Assembly: GCA_944470555.2 (NCBI GenBank)
Contig: OX104134.1
Span: forward strand, 9,279,248 to 9,343,247
DNA from: Heterobilharzia americana
Taxonomy: Eukaryota > Platyhelminthes > Trematoda > Strigeidida > Schistosomatidae
Direction: 5' to 3'
Length of the DNA stretch: 64,000 nt
Shown here: one piece after another, positions 45,700 through 58,348 of the stretch
Layout: each line of letters starts with the position of its first letter
Position numbering within the stretch: the first letter of the stretch is position 1
Made by a program: the position numbers and the translations under genes
The notes under the pieces: generated by a model
Told to the model about the DNA's origin: nothing
The model's input: the letters and a program-made list of their open reading frames with translations, nothing else
Databases searched by the model: none

Positions 45700-47250
45700 C
45701 TTGGGGATGCGGGTCCTACAAAGCCATCTCTGGGCACCTCTGCCGAAAGGCGTCTATCTACAAACAGACTGTAGATATCATTTGAACTCAAAGGCATGTT
45801 GATAAGGTGCTTAAACCGTGACACAGAGGTGTTGCTGCATACGGTTACGGAGAGCCCATTCCAGATCAATCTGTAATACGTAGCAAAGAATTTACATGTG
45901 ACCTATTCATTGCATCTCTCTGTCGCCAACGTCAGTGTATGATTTCTAAGGTCATATGGCGGCACATATCTCGAAGCGGGCGGGGAGGAATAGTATAACG
46001 GACCACGCAAAGTTGTGTACAAGTTGTTTCTCGGACGCCGTTTCCATGGCGTTTCGACAGACATTATAGTGCACCTATCTATGTGGTCCACATGACCGGC
46101 GCTACTTAATAACCGTCCGGTGAAACTCCTTTGGACATATTCAAGTAGTGATTTGTCAGTTTTGTTCATGCAAGAAAAAACGAATGGGCCACATTCAAAT
46201 ATCGGTCTAACGTAAACCTTGAAAAGAGCAAGTCTGGCCTCTTTTGTATAGAATCCCTTCACAAGGAAACATGATGATCTTCTAGCTTTGTGGTACGCTC
46301 ATCGAGGATAGGGTCACCAGAATACTGGAACCCCAGAAAATAATGATCATATAATAATAATACTCATTCCTGAGCACACAGGTACACACCATTTTTACGG
46401 TATGAATATTTTTAGATATAAATCACATGTCTTCATGGAAGGCAATCTCAATCCCCGCCCATTGTCACTAGAAGATATAAGTGCTGCATGTTTACATATG
46501 AAACATCCCAACATAATAAGCATGCAGAAAATTCACAAGTTGAATAAGTGGCAGTATTTTCTTCGCATTAACAAAAAAACCAGGTTTGTATCTCGACTCT
46601 AGATGCATTACCTGGAGAAAATAAAGCTTGAAGCTAACACTTCCATTGTAATGGTCTGTAGTTTTTGCCTGAGATAATGATGAAAAGTTTATGAAGGAAT
46701 GTACTTACGAATTGTTTACCCATTGCACTTCATTGATGATTCCAGAACCTTGGGGAGCATTCGGATTTCATGATCTTTAAGGGATAGCGTGCTCCTAGGA
46801 TAATACTTTTCTAGGTACAGAATTCCACACTTTTCCTGGTTGAATCCTAGTTGCCACTTCTTACTCCGCTCAAGTAGATTATCTAAATCTGCCTGAGCTT
46901 CCGACAGACCCTCAGTAATTCCACCGTACAGGAAGCTGTAAACAATCTTAAGGTCATCGGCATAACGATATGGTTTTCCACATCTAACCGCTTTGCATAT
47001 GCAGCTAATATACATGAGAAAGAGAGGCGGACCAAGAACACTTTTTTGTACCACACCACTTGTAATTGGTCGAGGGTCTGAAAGGCAATTTAACTATCCG
47101 GGAGGGTTTATGAAGAAATGATTCGAACCAGATATAGAAGGGGCTTTCCACGCCATATGACCTGAGCTTCATGAGCAGTCTCCGGCGGGATACTTTATCA
47201 GATGCTTTCTTGAGGTCAAAAATAGTACAGCAGCTGAAAGACCTCAGTGC
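45700..47250 (-). mobile_element. LINE-F: decayed CR1-type LINE with internal insertion
   Basis: Minus-strand order: motif A FDLKKASDKVSRRRLLMKLR at 47220-47160, GVESPFYIWFESFL, then 47054-46716 with VLGPPLFLMYISCICKA, catalytic RYADDLKIVYSF and FNQEKCGILYLEKYYP. After an interruption, 46262-45903 gives KGFYTKEARLALFKVYVRPI and FECGPFVFSC (thumb), and 45900-45720 the C-terminal YRLIWNGLSVTVCSN and FVDRRLSAEVPRDGFVG. It resembles LINE-D more than LINE-C. The 5' half is missing. Confidence 0.85.
46330..46710 (-). mobile_element. LINE 3' tail inserted in LINE-F
   Basis: LINE-F coding homology stops near 46712 and resumes near 46325. The insert ends, on the minus strand, in 'cacaccatttttacggtatg' complement sequence followed by an ATT-type microsatellite ('ataataataatact' on the plus strand, 46351-46364). 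Similar ends occur at 44238 and 56106. I take it as a 5'-truncated LINE copy of about 380 bases with no coding part. Confidence 0.55.
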
Positions 47251-47639
47251 AACAAAAAGCCTTTACTTTTGCTGTTCTACCTTTGGTTTTTGTATTGTAA
47301 GACGCCCTCATAACCCTGTTTCCTTACTTTTGGGGTTGCTCAAATACACAAGAGTACATACATCAGTTCCCAAATTTTGGTAAAACTATGTTCCCATTCA
47401 TCTTGTATAATCCAGTTTATTAAACTGTAATACTTTATGTTTAGAGTTTCATTTTACTTTCACCGTCGTTTTACTCTGACTAAAGCAGAGCATGAGGTCA
47501 TTATTGTTTTGAACTGATTGGACTGTCTGCTTGAGGCATTCCTAGATTTTGATCTGACTCTTGCGGACAGACAGTTTTGGTCCCTTCTGTTGAAAATATT
47601 TTCACTTTGTTGTAAGCATGTTATCTTCATCACTTACTG

Positions 47640-49868
47640 ATTTCTTTCATCATGTAGGTTGATATCTTGAATCAAAGGATTCATTGTTCCAGTATCCAAT
47701 ACTGGTGGTGCGAGCGTAGAAAACTGATAGTTTTTGATCTCTCACGTCTGGTTATAAGGGCTTGGTTAGGGTTGTTCTGTTCATTCCTGCAGTATGTGAG
47801 GAAATTCCCTCTGCTTTTTGCCTTTAGCCCGGGTGAGGTGAATGTTTCGTGGGTTGGCAACCTGTAATTTGTAGAGTGATTGGGGAGCTACGGGTTGCTG
47901 TGAAGTTTAGGGGACTGTCGTGAGTCCTGTCTGTGTAGATAGCCGAAAGGGAGTTGTGAGGTAGTGGTAAAAAGTGGAAAGGATGAAGAAGAAAAAAGAA
48001 AATAAGGGGAGAGAAGACGGAAAAGAAAGGGAGAAAAAGAAAGAAAGAGGGATGGGGTAAAGAAGAGAAATAAAAGAGGGGAAAAGTATGTGGGAGTTGT
48101 GCGAATGGTAGAAATAGATGGCGTAGGTTTAGTTCCCACAGAGGACTTAGTAGGTAATGTGGATGTGTCAAGGAGCGAGATTGTGAGTGGTGGGTGGAAG
48201 GGATATGTCTTTCTTCTTGGCCCCACAACTGATTTTGTTGAGGTTCTTTGCATTTTTTCCAGGGATTTGGGCCTAGCTTGAGTGTTGGGGTGGAGGGACC
48301 ACCGCAATGAAGACCTCTACCTGCAACCGCGCGTACTATTCGAATACGGTGGGGAAGAGTTCGGGGATGAGGGCGTCAAGCTGTCAACGCAAAGAGTGCA
48401 GAATGGCGTTCCCTGTGGTTGTCATACATTTGTAGGTGGGGCCGGTGCCCAAGGCGTCGGAGAAGTTCAGCCCCAATTCCTTCTTGGTGGACACTCCGGC
48501 GGTAGCACGGCTGCTCAACATACATCGGAAGTCGGGCGTACTTGCTCCATGTTTACTGATGTCCAGTACTTTGCACTTTTCCAGGTTGAAGCTCAGCCAT
48601 TTTCCGACGACCAGAGTTCGAATTGCTCCAAGCCCCTTAATAGCTCTGTACGGTCAGCTTCTTTGTTTACTACCCTCCAGACTTCAATGTCATCAGCAAA
48701 GAGGAGGATGGATGAGAGTGTTTTGTCTAGCAGATCATTGACAAACAGAAGGAACAGAAGTGGTCATAGAATTGCTCCTTAGGATACTCCTGACGTTGAC
48801 AGTCTCCACTCCGACCTTGTTCTGTTTACTTTGGTGCAGAGATACCTTCCTTCCAGGCAATCCCCGGACCAAGAGAGTAAGGCTTCGCTTATACCAGCCG
48901 ACACTATCTTTTGAAGCAGGACACTGTCAAATGCTTTGGCAACATTTAGCAAAAACACCATGTTCAGGTTGTCTGTCGTCCAATCTTGGTGTCCAGTAGT
49001 CCTAGGCGGTTAGTAAGTTGGTGGCATATGAGCAACCGCTCCGAAATCCATGGTAAGCCGTATGCACCGTGTTTTCCCAGTTGGGAAACTCCTACACAGT
49101 GTCAGCTGCCAGGCTTTCCAACACCGTCGACTCAAAAGGGAGAAAAGCAATTGACCTGTGGCTGCCAGGGCTTTTTCTGTCTTCTCCCTTGACGATGGGT
49201 GGCAAGATGGCTCTCTTCCATCCTCCAGGGGTTTGCACGACTCTACCGAGTGCTTGAGGAGGTTGTGGATTGACTTTGAAGGCACCCCGGCCTAGTTTTT
49301 TTAGGATCACCGGTTTTAGGTTATTGCAGCCAGAGGACCTGCGCGGACGAAGCCTACGTAGTTGCTCCGACACTTTTTTCTCAGTGATTGAGATGTGGCA
49401 GAGGTGTTCGTTATTTATGACCTCATAGGTTTCGTAACCAGTCGGTGTGGATTTACTGTTGGCAATAAGTTGGGGTTGGAAGTGTGAGCTGGAAAGCTGG
49501 GCAACCTCTAGACTGCTTAGTACATCTTCATCATGACCTGTGATAAGATTCACTACCTTACTGGTCGACTCCCTTCTCTACGCGAAGCGGCACAGGCTTT
49601 TGGGATTGCTTGGTAACCTGCCTGCTAGGTTTGTTTGATAGGAGAATCTGTTGCTACGCGCTCTGTTACAGCGGTTGCGAATCCGTTTGTAGTTCGAAGT
49701 CAGGCTCCATGCGTGATGAATGCCACTCAAAACAAGCCCGCTTCCTTTTCTGGATAAGCCTCTTTGCCCCACGCTTTAGCCGTGAGGTTCTCACTAACGG
49801 CCTGCGAGTAACCTCTCGTACACTGACCGATGGCCACACTGATTACCTTCTTCACCTGCAACCAGCTG
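47640..49868 (-). mobile_element. LINE-G: decayed CR1-type LINE, part 1
   Basis: From its 5' side on the minus strand: AWGKEAYPEKEAGLF-like post-endonuclease block (49790-49730), linker and RT N-terminus 49553-49092 (QLRRLRPRRSSGCNNLKPVI, GGWKRAILPPIVKGEDRKSP), motif A VFLLNVAKAFDSVL at 48961-48920, FADDIEVWRVV near 48690 and thumb remains RPKSLEKMQRTSTKSVVG at 48270-48215. A purine/pyrimidine-biased stretch (47940-48100) and a 3' UTR like that of LINE-A (47695-47760) follow. The 5' side is cut at 49869 by the left inverted-repeat arm. Confidence 0.83.
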
Positions 49869-51381
49869 TTCCATAAGCTAACTCAGCAGTATAGCAGCCA
49901 ATGTCCTGCTTGACACACGAACGTATACCAAGGAGTACTAGTGGCAATTTGTCACTACACTTGTCATCAGCCTTTACTGCCATCAATGCTGCTTTTAGTT
50001 GTCGATGGAAACTTTCAACAAAACCACTGGATGCGGGATGGTACGCAGTGGTTCTTACGCGCTTGATCCCGAGAAGTTAGGTTAATTGTTAGAATAGACT
50101 ACTCTCAAACTGCGCGCCTCTGTGGTGGTGACACTTGGGGCACCAAAGTTAGAAACCGAGTGTTGGATGATATTTCTCGCTACCGTTTCGCCAGATATAT
50201 CCTGCAGAGGTATTGCCAATGGCCATCCCGTGGCTCAGGTCCAGGCATCTTGAAACGTGCCTAAAACAATTTGACGGAGGTAGTGGTCCAAAGATGTCAA
50301 CTTGTAAACGGTCAAGTCTGCCATCCGGTGAAAGAAATCATACGGAAGGCAAAAGAATGCCTTTCCACTTAAAGGTGAAATATATTAGTTCCCTCCCGTA
50401 TTAGTAATTTAGCATCAGAGAAGCCAGCTTACAGGCATCCTCACATTGGCATATGCTGGAAAAGTTACAAGATTTACGGGATCGAAATGGTACAGAATGG
50501 AGGTCATTAAATTGGATTAAAAACACCAGATTACATAAGTCATGAAAGGAACAGAAAAAAATACAACTTTTCAGCGTATACAGAGTGTTAATGTTTGGAT
50601 CGTTTTCGGTCATACTTTCTTTTTTCACCATTAGTGGCACCAAGGTCGTGCGAAATTCTAAATCTCCGTTACAGGCAATCGACTTGTTTGATTCGTCTTC
50701 GCAATGCCCCGTTAGGCTATATAAACGTCTATTTTGCCATAAATTCTTGTGTTTATAGCTTTTGGTACCAGAAGAACCCACGCTGACGATGTTGAGAACC
50801 TGTAAGTTTCCACATAATCACGTAATCCAAGTGAATATCTATCCAAGTGTTATCGTTTACAGCAATATAGATTTATGCCATCAGAATTAGATATTGTGGT
50901 GCGAAGGAATAAACATTTGAAAAATTTGTGGACCAATGGCACCGAGTTTTTCATACTGTTCACGCTAAGGCATGCGGCATTGTCACGGACGTATATTCAC
51001 TGTTAGACGAAGTACTAGAGAAGTCAGTTGCACATCATTATTGTGAATATGTTCACTTTAAAGTTAGTAGGCAAGCTGATCTCCTAGATTTTACTGTCTG
51101 TACAGATTTTCGATGCCATTATGACCGTCCAGAAATTTGAGCAACTTGAGGATTGATATATGTCCGTATGGTGAGAGGGTCAAATGAGTGAATGGGATTG
51201 GTAATTCTTGCTTATTGTACAGTAATTTTCGTGGGAGCATAGTTTCATTGCTACGAAAGGAAGCGGAAAGTTTGAAATTGGTAACCCATATTCCTCATTC
51301 GCGTCCTGTTGTCATCATTGAAGGTTATCTTGATGATGTGGGTATTCGAGGATCCGAGTTAAACCCTTCGATCATTTAGCG
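49869..51381 (-). repeat. Left arm of a 1.5-kb inverted duplication
   Basis: This is the reverse complement of 59529-61039, nearly identical everywhere I compared. Differences seen include one extra G at about 50715 relative to 60195 and a single substitution near 51374. It contains integrase sequence of gypsy-2 (49869-50390) and the nested LINE-D fragment (50395-51381), both truncated at the arm ends, so the arm is a copy of a piece of the already nested structure. Predicted ORFs at 50213, 50928 and 51188 exist identically in the other arm and are reverse-strand shadows of retroelement sequence. Confidence 0.92.
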
Positions 51382-51820
51382 GAATCGTTATTTGCAGGGG
51401 AAGTCGTTAAGATTGCCTTGATGACCATTTCGTTATGTGTATGGGAGCTGATAGGGGACCTATATATGACTTCGAGCAGTTTATTCAGCACAGTAGGGAG
51501 TGAAGTAGCACCAGGGAAATTCTAGGAGCTGGATTAGGACGGTATCCCAAACACCCTCGCCTTTAACCGAGAGCCTGCGTAGAGGGCCACTCCCCCTTTT
51601 GCTATGAGCTGTCTGTCCCTGCGGAAGAGTTCCATCCCAGTAACATGGATCTCTTCATTGGACGTGTCCGGCGGGGGCCTTCTTAGCCCTCTAACGTTGC
51701 TGTACATACATGCTAGAGCAGGTTAGTTGAGAGACGAGGGCTGGTTGCGCGTTTCCACGAGAGGAGCGTTTACGTAGTTAGGTCTAGCGTCGCCGGCCCC
51801 CATAGGACAGCATGCTTGTA
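51382..51820 (-). mobile_element. LINE-G part 2: endonuclease start
   Basis: Minus strand: CPMGAGDARPNYVNAP, CMYSNVRGLRR, then NEEIHVTGMELFRRDRQLIA, KGGVALYAGSRLKARVF and, in another frame, VIYRSPISSHTHNEM. LINE-C has CPIGAGR, CLYSNMRG and GMSLFRRD in the same order at 15220-15480. It is the beginning of a CR1 endonuclease on the same strand as LINE-G and stops exactly at the left arm edge, so I read it as the upstream part of LINE-G. Confidence 0.75.
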
Positions 51821-54800
51821 CATTTTTTATTAAAATTTGATAGGTTTGCCGACGCTAGACAGTTTCTGTGGTCTAATAAACTTATCAGTATATCATAACA
51901 GCGTCAAACTGTCAAAAGAAGTAACGCTTTGTCAAAGACGTAGTCACAAAATACCATATCCGGCTCCCTCCAATCTGGCTGAGTTGTCCATAACTGCTGA
52001 AACAGTAAAATCTGCACGTGAGCCGGCCGCTGCGTTAGTACGCCAAAGTGAGAATATCAAAATCTGCATAACGGCTCACGCTATAATGAGCTTCAGGTCA
52101 CCGATGTCACAATGGTTGGCTTGAACAAATCTGGTGAACATAGTCGAGTGAAGACACAACATTCTGGAATCGCCCTCACCATCTTCAGCGTCAGAAATCC
52201 AGCCCTCAACCTTTCTCCTCTAGGACACTTCTACCACCTCAAACGCTGGATCGTCGATGCTACACATGACTGAAAGCATTACTACTTCTTCATCAGGGGT
52301 CACTGAACCTATAAGGGTATCGAGCACTAGCCACAAACACTGCCTCCACAAGGCCACTGTAATATCTAAATAGAAGCAAACTAACCCTCACCAATGCATG
52401 ACGTGCCTCTCCCAAATAAGCAGGCGACAAGCAGGACGAATAGCACTGGTAGCCATGACGCCAGCCCGACTAAGTAACCACCCAGCACTGAAAAGTCAAC
52501 TCATTGGCCATGCCAACCGGCGCAGGAATTATGCAAAGCGCCAACTCAGTACCGTACCCTTACGGAGCCACAAGGAGAAGAATGCCAAGCATTATTTCTC
52601 CATAGCTAAACCAAATTGTCACCATTCAGGCAACCGATGCTTGCTTACATCCCTGCAATCTTTAGCGATGACATTTCAGGACCCTATTACAGTGGTAGCC
52701 TCAGTTGGTGAACAACAATCCGCCTGTTAGCCACAAACCAAACACCCTCCCCCAAAAATATCGCGAATTGCTGGTGATATACTACTACAAGACAAATTAA
52801 AAACGGACCTCTCCAAGACGAATTTGACGAATATAATGTTGGCTACGGCCATAATGCTTACGACAGACAGTGGGTGGACGTGTCATACCATCCACCAGTC
52901 CCTACCACTTTGCATGATCACGATGTTCTGGACAGCCTTTGACTGAAACGTCAACTGTGATGCACACGATCCTGCTGCTATCGAATCACCTGCCCTCTGA
53001 CTTAACCAACAGCTCATCCACCGATCCCGGTTTGAGCACGTCGTTCCCTTCGAGGTAATCAACATCTTGTCGTAATCTTAAAATGGTGTTGGTGCTACGG
53101 ATTGTCGTGTCGCCACTACTGAGGTGTTAGGAGAAGATTCAGTGGATATATGCCGAATTAGGGCCACTAGCTCAGGCTACCAGATGTCCTTCTAGATATG
53201 TACAAGCGCTTCAGTACTCCTGGCCCACTCTCGTCCCACCTTATCAACGCCTGCTGTATACACGACAAAGTGAGGGAGATCGTAATATTGTCGCTGATAT
53301 GCTATCCGTCCATAGCAACAATCAAAATAGGCTGGCGTACTTCTGACACTTTTGACGTGATGATCTTCATAGATAATTACTTTTCGTATGGGGTGACAAA
53401 CTATCCGGTAAGCGAGAAGCATGGATTATCTCTATAAGTTGTGAAATCACCGCACCATTCTCACCTTCAGAACTCGATGAAGTTAACGACTTCGCATGAG
53501 TTGTCGTATTACTTCCTCACTCTACCCTCCTCCCCATACGGTTTCTCTGCTAACTGCCTTGCTGCTGAATGGGTCGTGATGATAGGTTGACAAGCGTGTC
53601 CGCTCATTTGGCGTCACCTTTGCACACAGCAAAACCACGTGTGGTGACTTTGACATAACTGATGTAACTTGGCAACCAATGAGTTCCTCAAAACGCCATG
53701 ACAAGTTTGGATGTGTTCTGTAAACAGAGTATCGGAAACACCGAGTTCTATAGTGCACTGAACCTAATCTTCAATAACGCAACCATTACAGCAAACCTCC
53801 CGGTAGTCAAACAGTTCTCAAGCGACAGGCACAGAGCAGTGTTCGGTAACTTCAGCATATCCAGAATAAACTGGCTCATAACACAAGAATGGTTTTGTCT
53901 GGAAGCTACAAGTGTGCCGAATGCAACGCAAAACAGTAGCTTCTCAGCCACTTAGGATGGGGTACCCACTTCCTGGGCAGCCAAGCCAAAGAGCTCTATG
54001 ATCTGTTCCGTGAATACACGGGCGCAGCTCAGGACTAAAGCGCTCCAGTACACCCGAGAGAAGTAAGGAAAACAGAGGTGACTACTCTTGTGAAGGTGTG
54101 TGGACGCATGGGTAGTGGTGCCACGGAGTTCAATAGGTCAAATGACTTCTCGTCACTTATAAAGCCCAAAGCCATATACGGTGCTGTTAAGGCAGATGGG
54201 ATACTAGTGGCTGTAAAACAACGACGAATTTGCTATACTAAAATTGATGGTACTTAACCTTTAGTACACAGATGAAATTCTGGTTAAGCGGTCCTAGACT
54301 GGATGCTCCAGTTGTATTCTAGAGCAGTGGAACACCTAAGATGACCCGAAACAAAGTTGAGGGCTGTTCAGCTATCAGTCTGCCAGCTCTTTTACATGCG
54401 AGGAAAAGATAGAAGTTAGTGGCGTGCTATCAATACCGAATCACCTCATAGGTAACGTACCCTGCAATCACTTATATGTTTCCCCCGCAACAGCATCACT
54501 TCAAGCTTCATGTAGCCCAGAACGAGACCGAATTCCGAATACTTCACCAAAGAGACTTGGCAAACATACACCTGATCCTCCAAAAGCTGTTAGTTATGTC
54601 CCCCCCAGTGGCGAACACCGTGAGAGCCAGAGAGCGTAATGCCCTTCCCTTGATTGCAAGCGTGGACAAACATTTGTTTGTTGAAAACTACTGGCCCACA
54701 GGGATCATTTTATGAGTATCTAGAACCGGGGTAAAGGTGATAGCCAAGGGCCTCGCAGGCGAAATGACGACAAACCAACTATTTTCCCCACCACGGCACG

Positions 54801-55200
54801 ATTTTGTGAAAGGTTGTTCGTAGGCTATTTGCTTTTTGACAACCTAGACGACGTTGCAAGCACTAGAGACGGCGGCCTTTTGGTAGCTGCCCTTTTCGTA
54901 AACTTCGAGTGAGCCTTCAGTCTGACAAATACTGAATTGGTAGGCCAGAACCACATGGATTTCGAGATCGGTTCAGAACATTCTTCAGGTTTGCTCTGAA
55001 GTAGTGGAATTCAACAAGCTGCCACTCCTCCCTTAGACCAAAGTGATGTCGTTCGGAGTAATAAGCTAGGAACGCTAATATTCCTGCCATATTTGAGTGA
55101 TATCTGCAGCGTTGTTAGGCATGGCTCAATTGGTCCTCCCGCCAACGATGTGGACGGTTGCTACCCTAGACCATGACTACCACTTGTTGACGTAAGTTTT
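51821..55200 (+). mobile_element. LINE-H: strongly decayed LINE
   Basis: The plus strand shows ORF1-like basic frames at 51837-52124 and 52398-52730. An endonuclease-like block VFGNFSISRINW lies at 53835-53870 (compare GDFN.P.I.W). RT remains: VDKHLFVENYW at 54660, RHDFVKGCS near 54805, RDGGLLVAALFVNFE (motif A region) near 54867-54910, and LGTLIFLPYLSDICSVVRHG followed by NDVDG (a ruined YADD) near 55070-55160. No block is in frame with the next. The call is based on order and spacing and is less certain than the others. Confidence 0.5.
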
Positions 55201-55419
55201 TAATGCTATTTATTCATGAAGACTACGATCACTCTTGTGAGACTATCATATTAGATAGGCAGAAGCGCGGAGGAGGTTATGTATTTTGGTACGTAACCGT
55301 AAATAAGTAGCGCGAGATTTCCAATGGTCATTCAACACCTCTGTCCCCCAAACGTCCCCTCTTGTGGCCCTCATCTTCCTGAAACAGAAACATGAACTGC
55401 ACCAGCGGTAAATAACAAA

Positions 55420-55760
55420 CGCATAAAGCCCAGGGCCACAGCTCTACTACCCGTCCTACCTTCAAGAATATTGGAAGATTCAAAAAACAGCCGAATACTT
55501 CCTACCTTCGAACTGAGCTTGCCTCAGTATGATGAACAGTTATGCCGATGTTTATCTGTTTCATTCTCTGCTGTCTGCAAAGCATTAACGTTCTTGCTCC
55601 AGACGCATCTTTTACGTACCGGAAAGAACGGTGTCCATTGTATGGCTTCACACTGTACATAACAGTCAGTTCACATTACCAAAATGATCAGACCTGTAAA
55701 CTGGTTTGTTTTCATGTAACTTATGTTGTATGGAATATATTATTATTATGAGCGTGCAGT
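55420..55760 (+). repeat. LINE 3' tail with ATT microsatellite
   Basis: 'aatgatcagacctgtaaactggttt' near 55681 and 'atgtaacttatgttgtatggaatat' ending in (ATT)n at 55736-55748 match 63735-63800. It probably is the 3' end of LINE-H or a sister copy. Confidence 0.65.
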
Positions 55761-56529
55761 GATCTTGGACTACATGCAACTCCCTCAGCTGAGCATCATT
55801 CCGCTTACAACTAACGGTGCGAAACACATTTATACGAAGTAGGAAACCCGAACAAACAAAGGTTTCAAAAGCAACTCAGCTCTTGCTCACACTCCATTTC
55901 ACCTAAGTTGCTTGATATAGGAAAGTGCCTATAGGCATTCCCCATGAATCAGATCAGACGTAGTTCTGTGATTTAGTTAATGGTGAGCACCTTGGCTTCA
56001 TATTCTGAAACAGAACATTACACGACCGCTTTCTGCTGGACGGCCGTTTGTCATACTTTGTACCTTTATGTATAGCTGTTCAACAATTAAGTCCGCGAAT
56101 AACCGGCATAATATATTTATTCTTGAACATACAGGCACACACCATTTTTTACAGGTGTGAATAAGTTATGTGTAAATTACGTTCATGTATATATATATAT
56201 ATATACTGAGGATGTCTCCAACAGCTCTTTGGTAGGCAGTGACATACTTTTTAATTGTATTTTTCCTACTCTTGTTATTTTAAGTTCTTAAAATATTTTT
56301 GCTTTACCATTACTGATGTTCCTAGACTGTCACAATCAAGACTTTTCGAATGTAGGGTCCATGGGTGCCATTAATCTTCCTATGCCTTGTTCTAAGTTTA
56401 ATGACCCGCAATTGTGGTTTGTCTGTCTAGAACATTTCTCCGTAGCCAATCATATAACTTCACAAAATACAAAGTTCAGATAAACAAGCTCCGTTTTACT
56501 GGAAGAAGCGGCTGAACGGGTAAGGGAGA
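55761..56529. other. No gene recognised; LINE tail and AT repeat
   Basis: 56106-56165 resembles the minus-strand LINE tail at 46345. An (AT)n run lies at about 56191-56206. If gypsy-2 has a 5' LTR it should be here, but I found no match to its 3' flank. Confidence 0.4.
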
Positions 56530-57182
56530 CACTACTAAAGCCCCACCTAGACACACCGTATGACGTTTTGAAGCAAGAAGCGCTGAAAGCTACTTGTTAT
56601 CTGATCAGAAGGCTGTCGATCAACCGCTAAGTAGCATATGCCTCGGTGACAGAACACCTTCACAACTTAGGCGACATATGCAGAGTCTGCTGAAAGATAG
56701 GAACGTAAACTGCCGCTTATTCTACCAGCTCTGGCAGCGGGACTCCTTCACGTATTTAGCAGATAGTAACTGTCTGAGGTGCAGACGCTGACATTGACAG
56801 GTTGGCTGACATCCCTGACTGTTTGTACGGAGGGATGCCTAAACAGGTTGAAAGTATTGCTGAGCCGACGCAAAACGACTGAGTGGCTGCTTTAGGCAGG
56901 AAGATCGACATTCTTACAGGATAACTGACGGCTTTGCAGATAAACCGATGGTCACCGAAGTTCTATACAAGCGGATCCCGTAGTCGTGATAAGACCACCA
57001 GTAGAATTGCGTCTAAAAGCAGCACGTGCTGATATCACAAGAAGTTGGGCAGTAAAGCACGTCGTTGTTTGTTACTATACGCTTTTCAAACCTTTTCTCC
57101 GGGAAACGGAAAGACCAGCGATCAGTGATGGTTGCTGTTGCAGGCGTACAACAACACAGTCGTTTGTTTCCGACGACGGATA
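56530..57182 (+). pseudogene. Gypsy-2 gag
   Basis: 56570-56790 is an open frame with YLLSDQKAVDQPLSSICLGD, RTPSQLRRHMQSLLKDRNVN and FYQLWQRDSF. CsRn1-type gag proteins share a GDR.PSQLLR.M..L pattern, which is why I assign the group. 56840-56960 in another frame gives the AEPTQND and ALQINRWSPK blocks that match gypsy-1. 56986-57183 has the cysteine/basic region without an intact knuckle. Confidence 0.75.
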
Positions 57183-57500
57183 GGAAGGCCGGGCTCAGTT
57201 TCTGGTTGACTCTGGGGCCGAAGTGAGCATGATCCCACCCACACCTACCGAAAAAGGCCGTCCCAACCCGACCTCGGTACTACAAGCGGCAATAGATGTG
57301 CTATTACTATACATGGAGCCCAGAGTTTTGATCCTGGACATTGGCTTTGGTACACCATTCCAGTGGGAATTCATCGTTCACATATAGTCGCCTGTCATTG
57401 GCATGGATTCCCTTCAATACTGCGAACTATTGGTTGACTCAGGTCGCCATATACCAGTTAGCTTAAATAGTGAATTTCTTATCGTGGATATCGTTGCGGA
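57183..57500 (+). pseudogene. Gypsy-2 aspartic protease
   Basis: QFLVDSGAEVSMIPP at 57196-57240 contains the catalytic D-S-G. Then come RCAITIYGAQ-like and WEFIVAHIQSPVIGMDSLQY blocks (I-x-G-x-D near the C-terminus, where the family has V-I-G-A-D-F-L). The catalytic aspartate is kept, in contrast to gypsy-1. The domain is spread over two frames. Confidence 0.82.
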
Positions 57501-57509
57501 GACAAAACA

Positions 57510-58312
57510 ATTAACCTAGTCGTAGCTCCGATAAACAACATTTCCGAGTACGATATCCTTCTGTGAGAATTTCCCAAGCTCACTCAAAGGGATTACACGA
57601 AGTCCCATCCAAAACACACGGTGACGCACCATATTCTTACAAAAGGTCCTTCAGTTTTGTCAAAACCTCGACACTTAGACCCTAAGAAGCTGCAGATAGC
57701 AAAACGGGGGTTCGATAAACTTCTAAAGTTGGGAGTTATACGCCCTTTCAAGAGCCCATGGTCATCACCCCTACATATGGTACCTGAAAAACATCGGTGA
57801 AACACGGCCTTGTGGTTGATTATCGAGTGTTAAATAAGCGTACGGTCCCTGATAAGTATCCGATTCCTCACGAAAGTGATCTTATGAACTCTATGACAAA
57901 AGTAAATATTTTTTCCAAGATTGACCTCGTGTGAGCTTACTACCACATTCCTGTGGAACCCAATTATGTTTCTAAGGCGGCCATCACTACCCTCTTTGGA
58001 TTATTCGAATTTATTCTTATTCCGTTTGGTTTGGCAAATGCTGCTCAAAAATTCCGAAGATTAATAGATCAGGTACTTCATGGATTTCCTTTCGTCTGTG
58101 CGTACATAGATGGCTTAATAGTTGCTAGCTTATCTGAAACAGAGCACCTGCAACATCTGGGAACGCTTTCCGAACGACCGCGTGAATATGGCATTACAAT
58201 CAATCCGCGGAAATGCGAATTTGACAAAGAATCCCTACAGTTTTTTGCTCACATTGCTAATGCCAACGGTGTTAAACCGATTCCGCAAGAAGTAGATGCA
58301 ATTCGAGAATAA
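57510..58312 (+). pseudogene. Gypsy-2 reverse transcriptase
   Basis: 57505-57780 carries the connector and fingers (KLLKLGVIRPFKSPWSSPLH). 57800-57935 has RTVPDKYPIPH and FSKIDL, whose V is followed by an in-frame stop where the motif A tyrosine block (AYYHIPV) resumes. 57953-58312 is open: FGLFEFILIPFGLANAAQKF, the loop YIDG at 58103-58114, ETEHLQHLGTL, INPRKCEFDKESLQFFAHI and VKPIPQEVDAIRE. As in gypsy-1 the second catalytic aspartate is glycine. Confidence 0.9.
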
Positions 58313-58348
58313 CCCGTTCCAGACTCTTTTTGAAAGCTGCTAGGAGTT

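Noticed and set aside
50213..51379. Three ORFs (63, 70 and 63 codons) that recur with identical proteins at 59531-60695
   Set aside because: They are conserved only because the DNA is duplicated. They read antisense through gypsy integrase and LINE-D 3' sequence and show no protein features.
53192..53437. Overlapping ORFs on both strands around 53.2-53.4 kb
   Set aside because: Neither strand gives a recognisable motif and the region lies within a decayed LINE.
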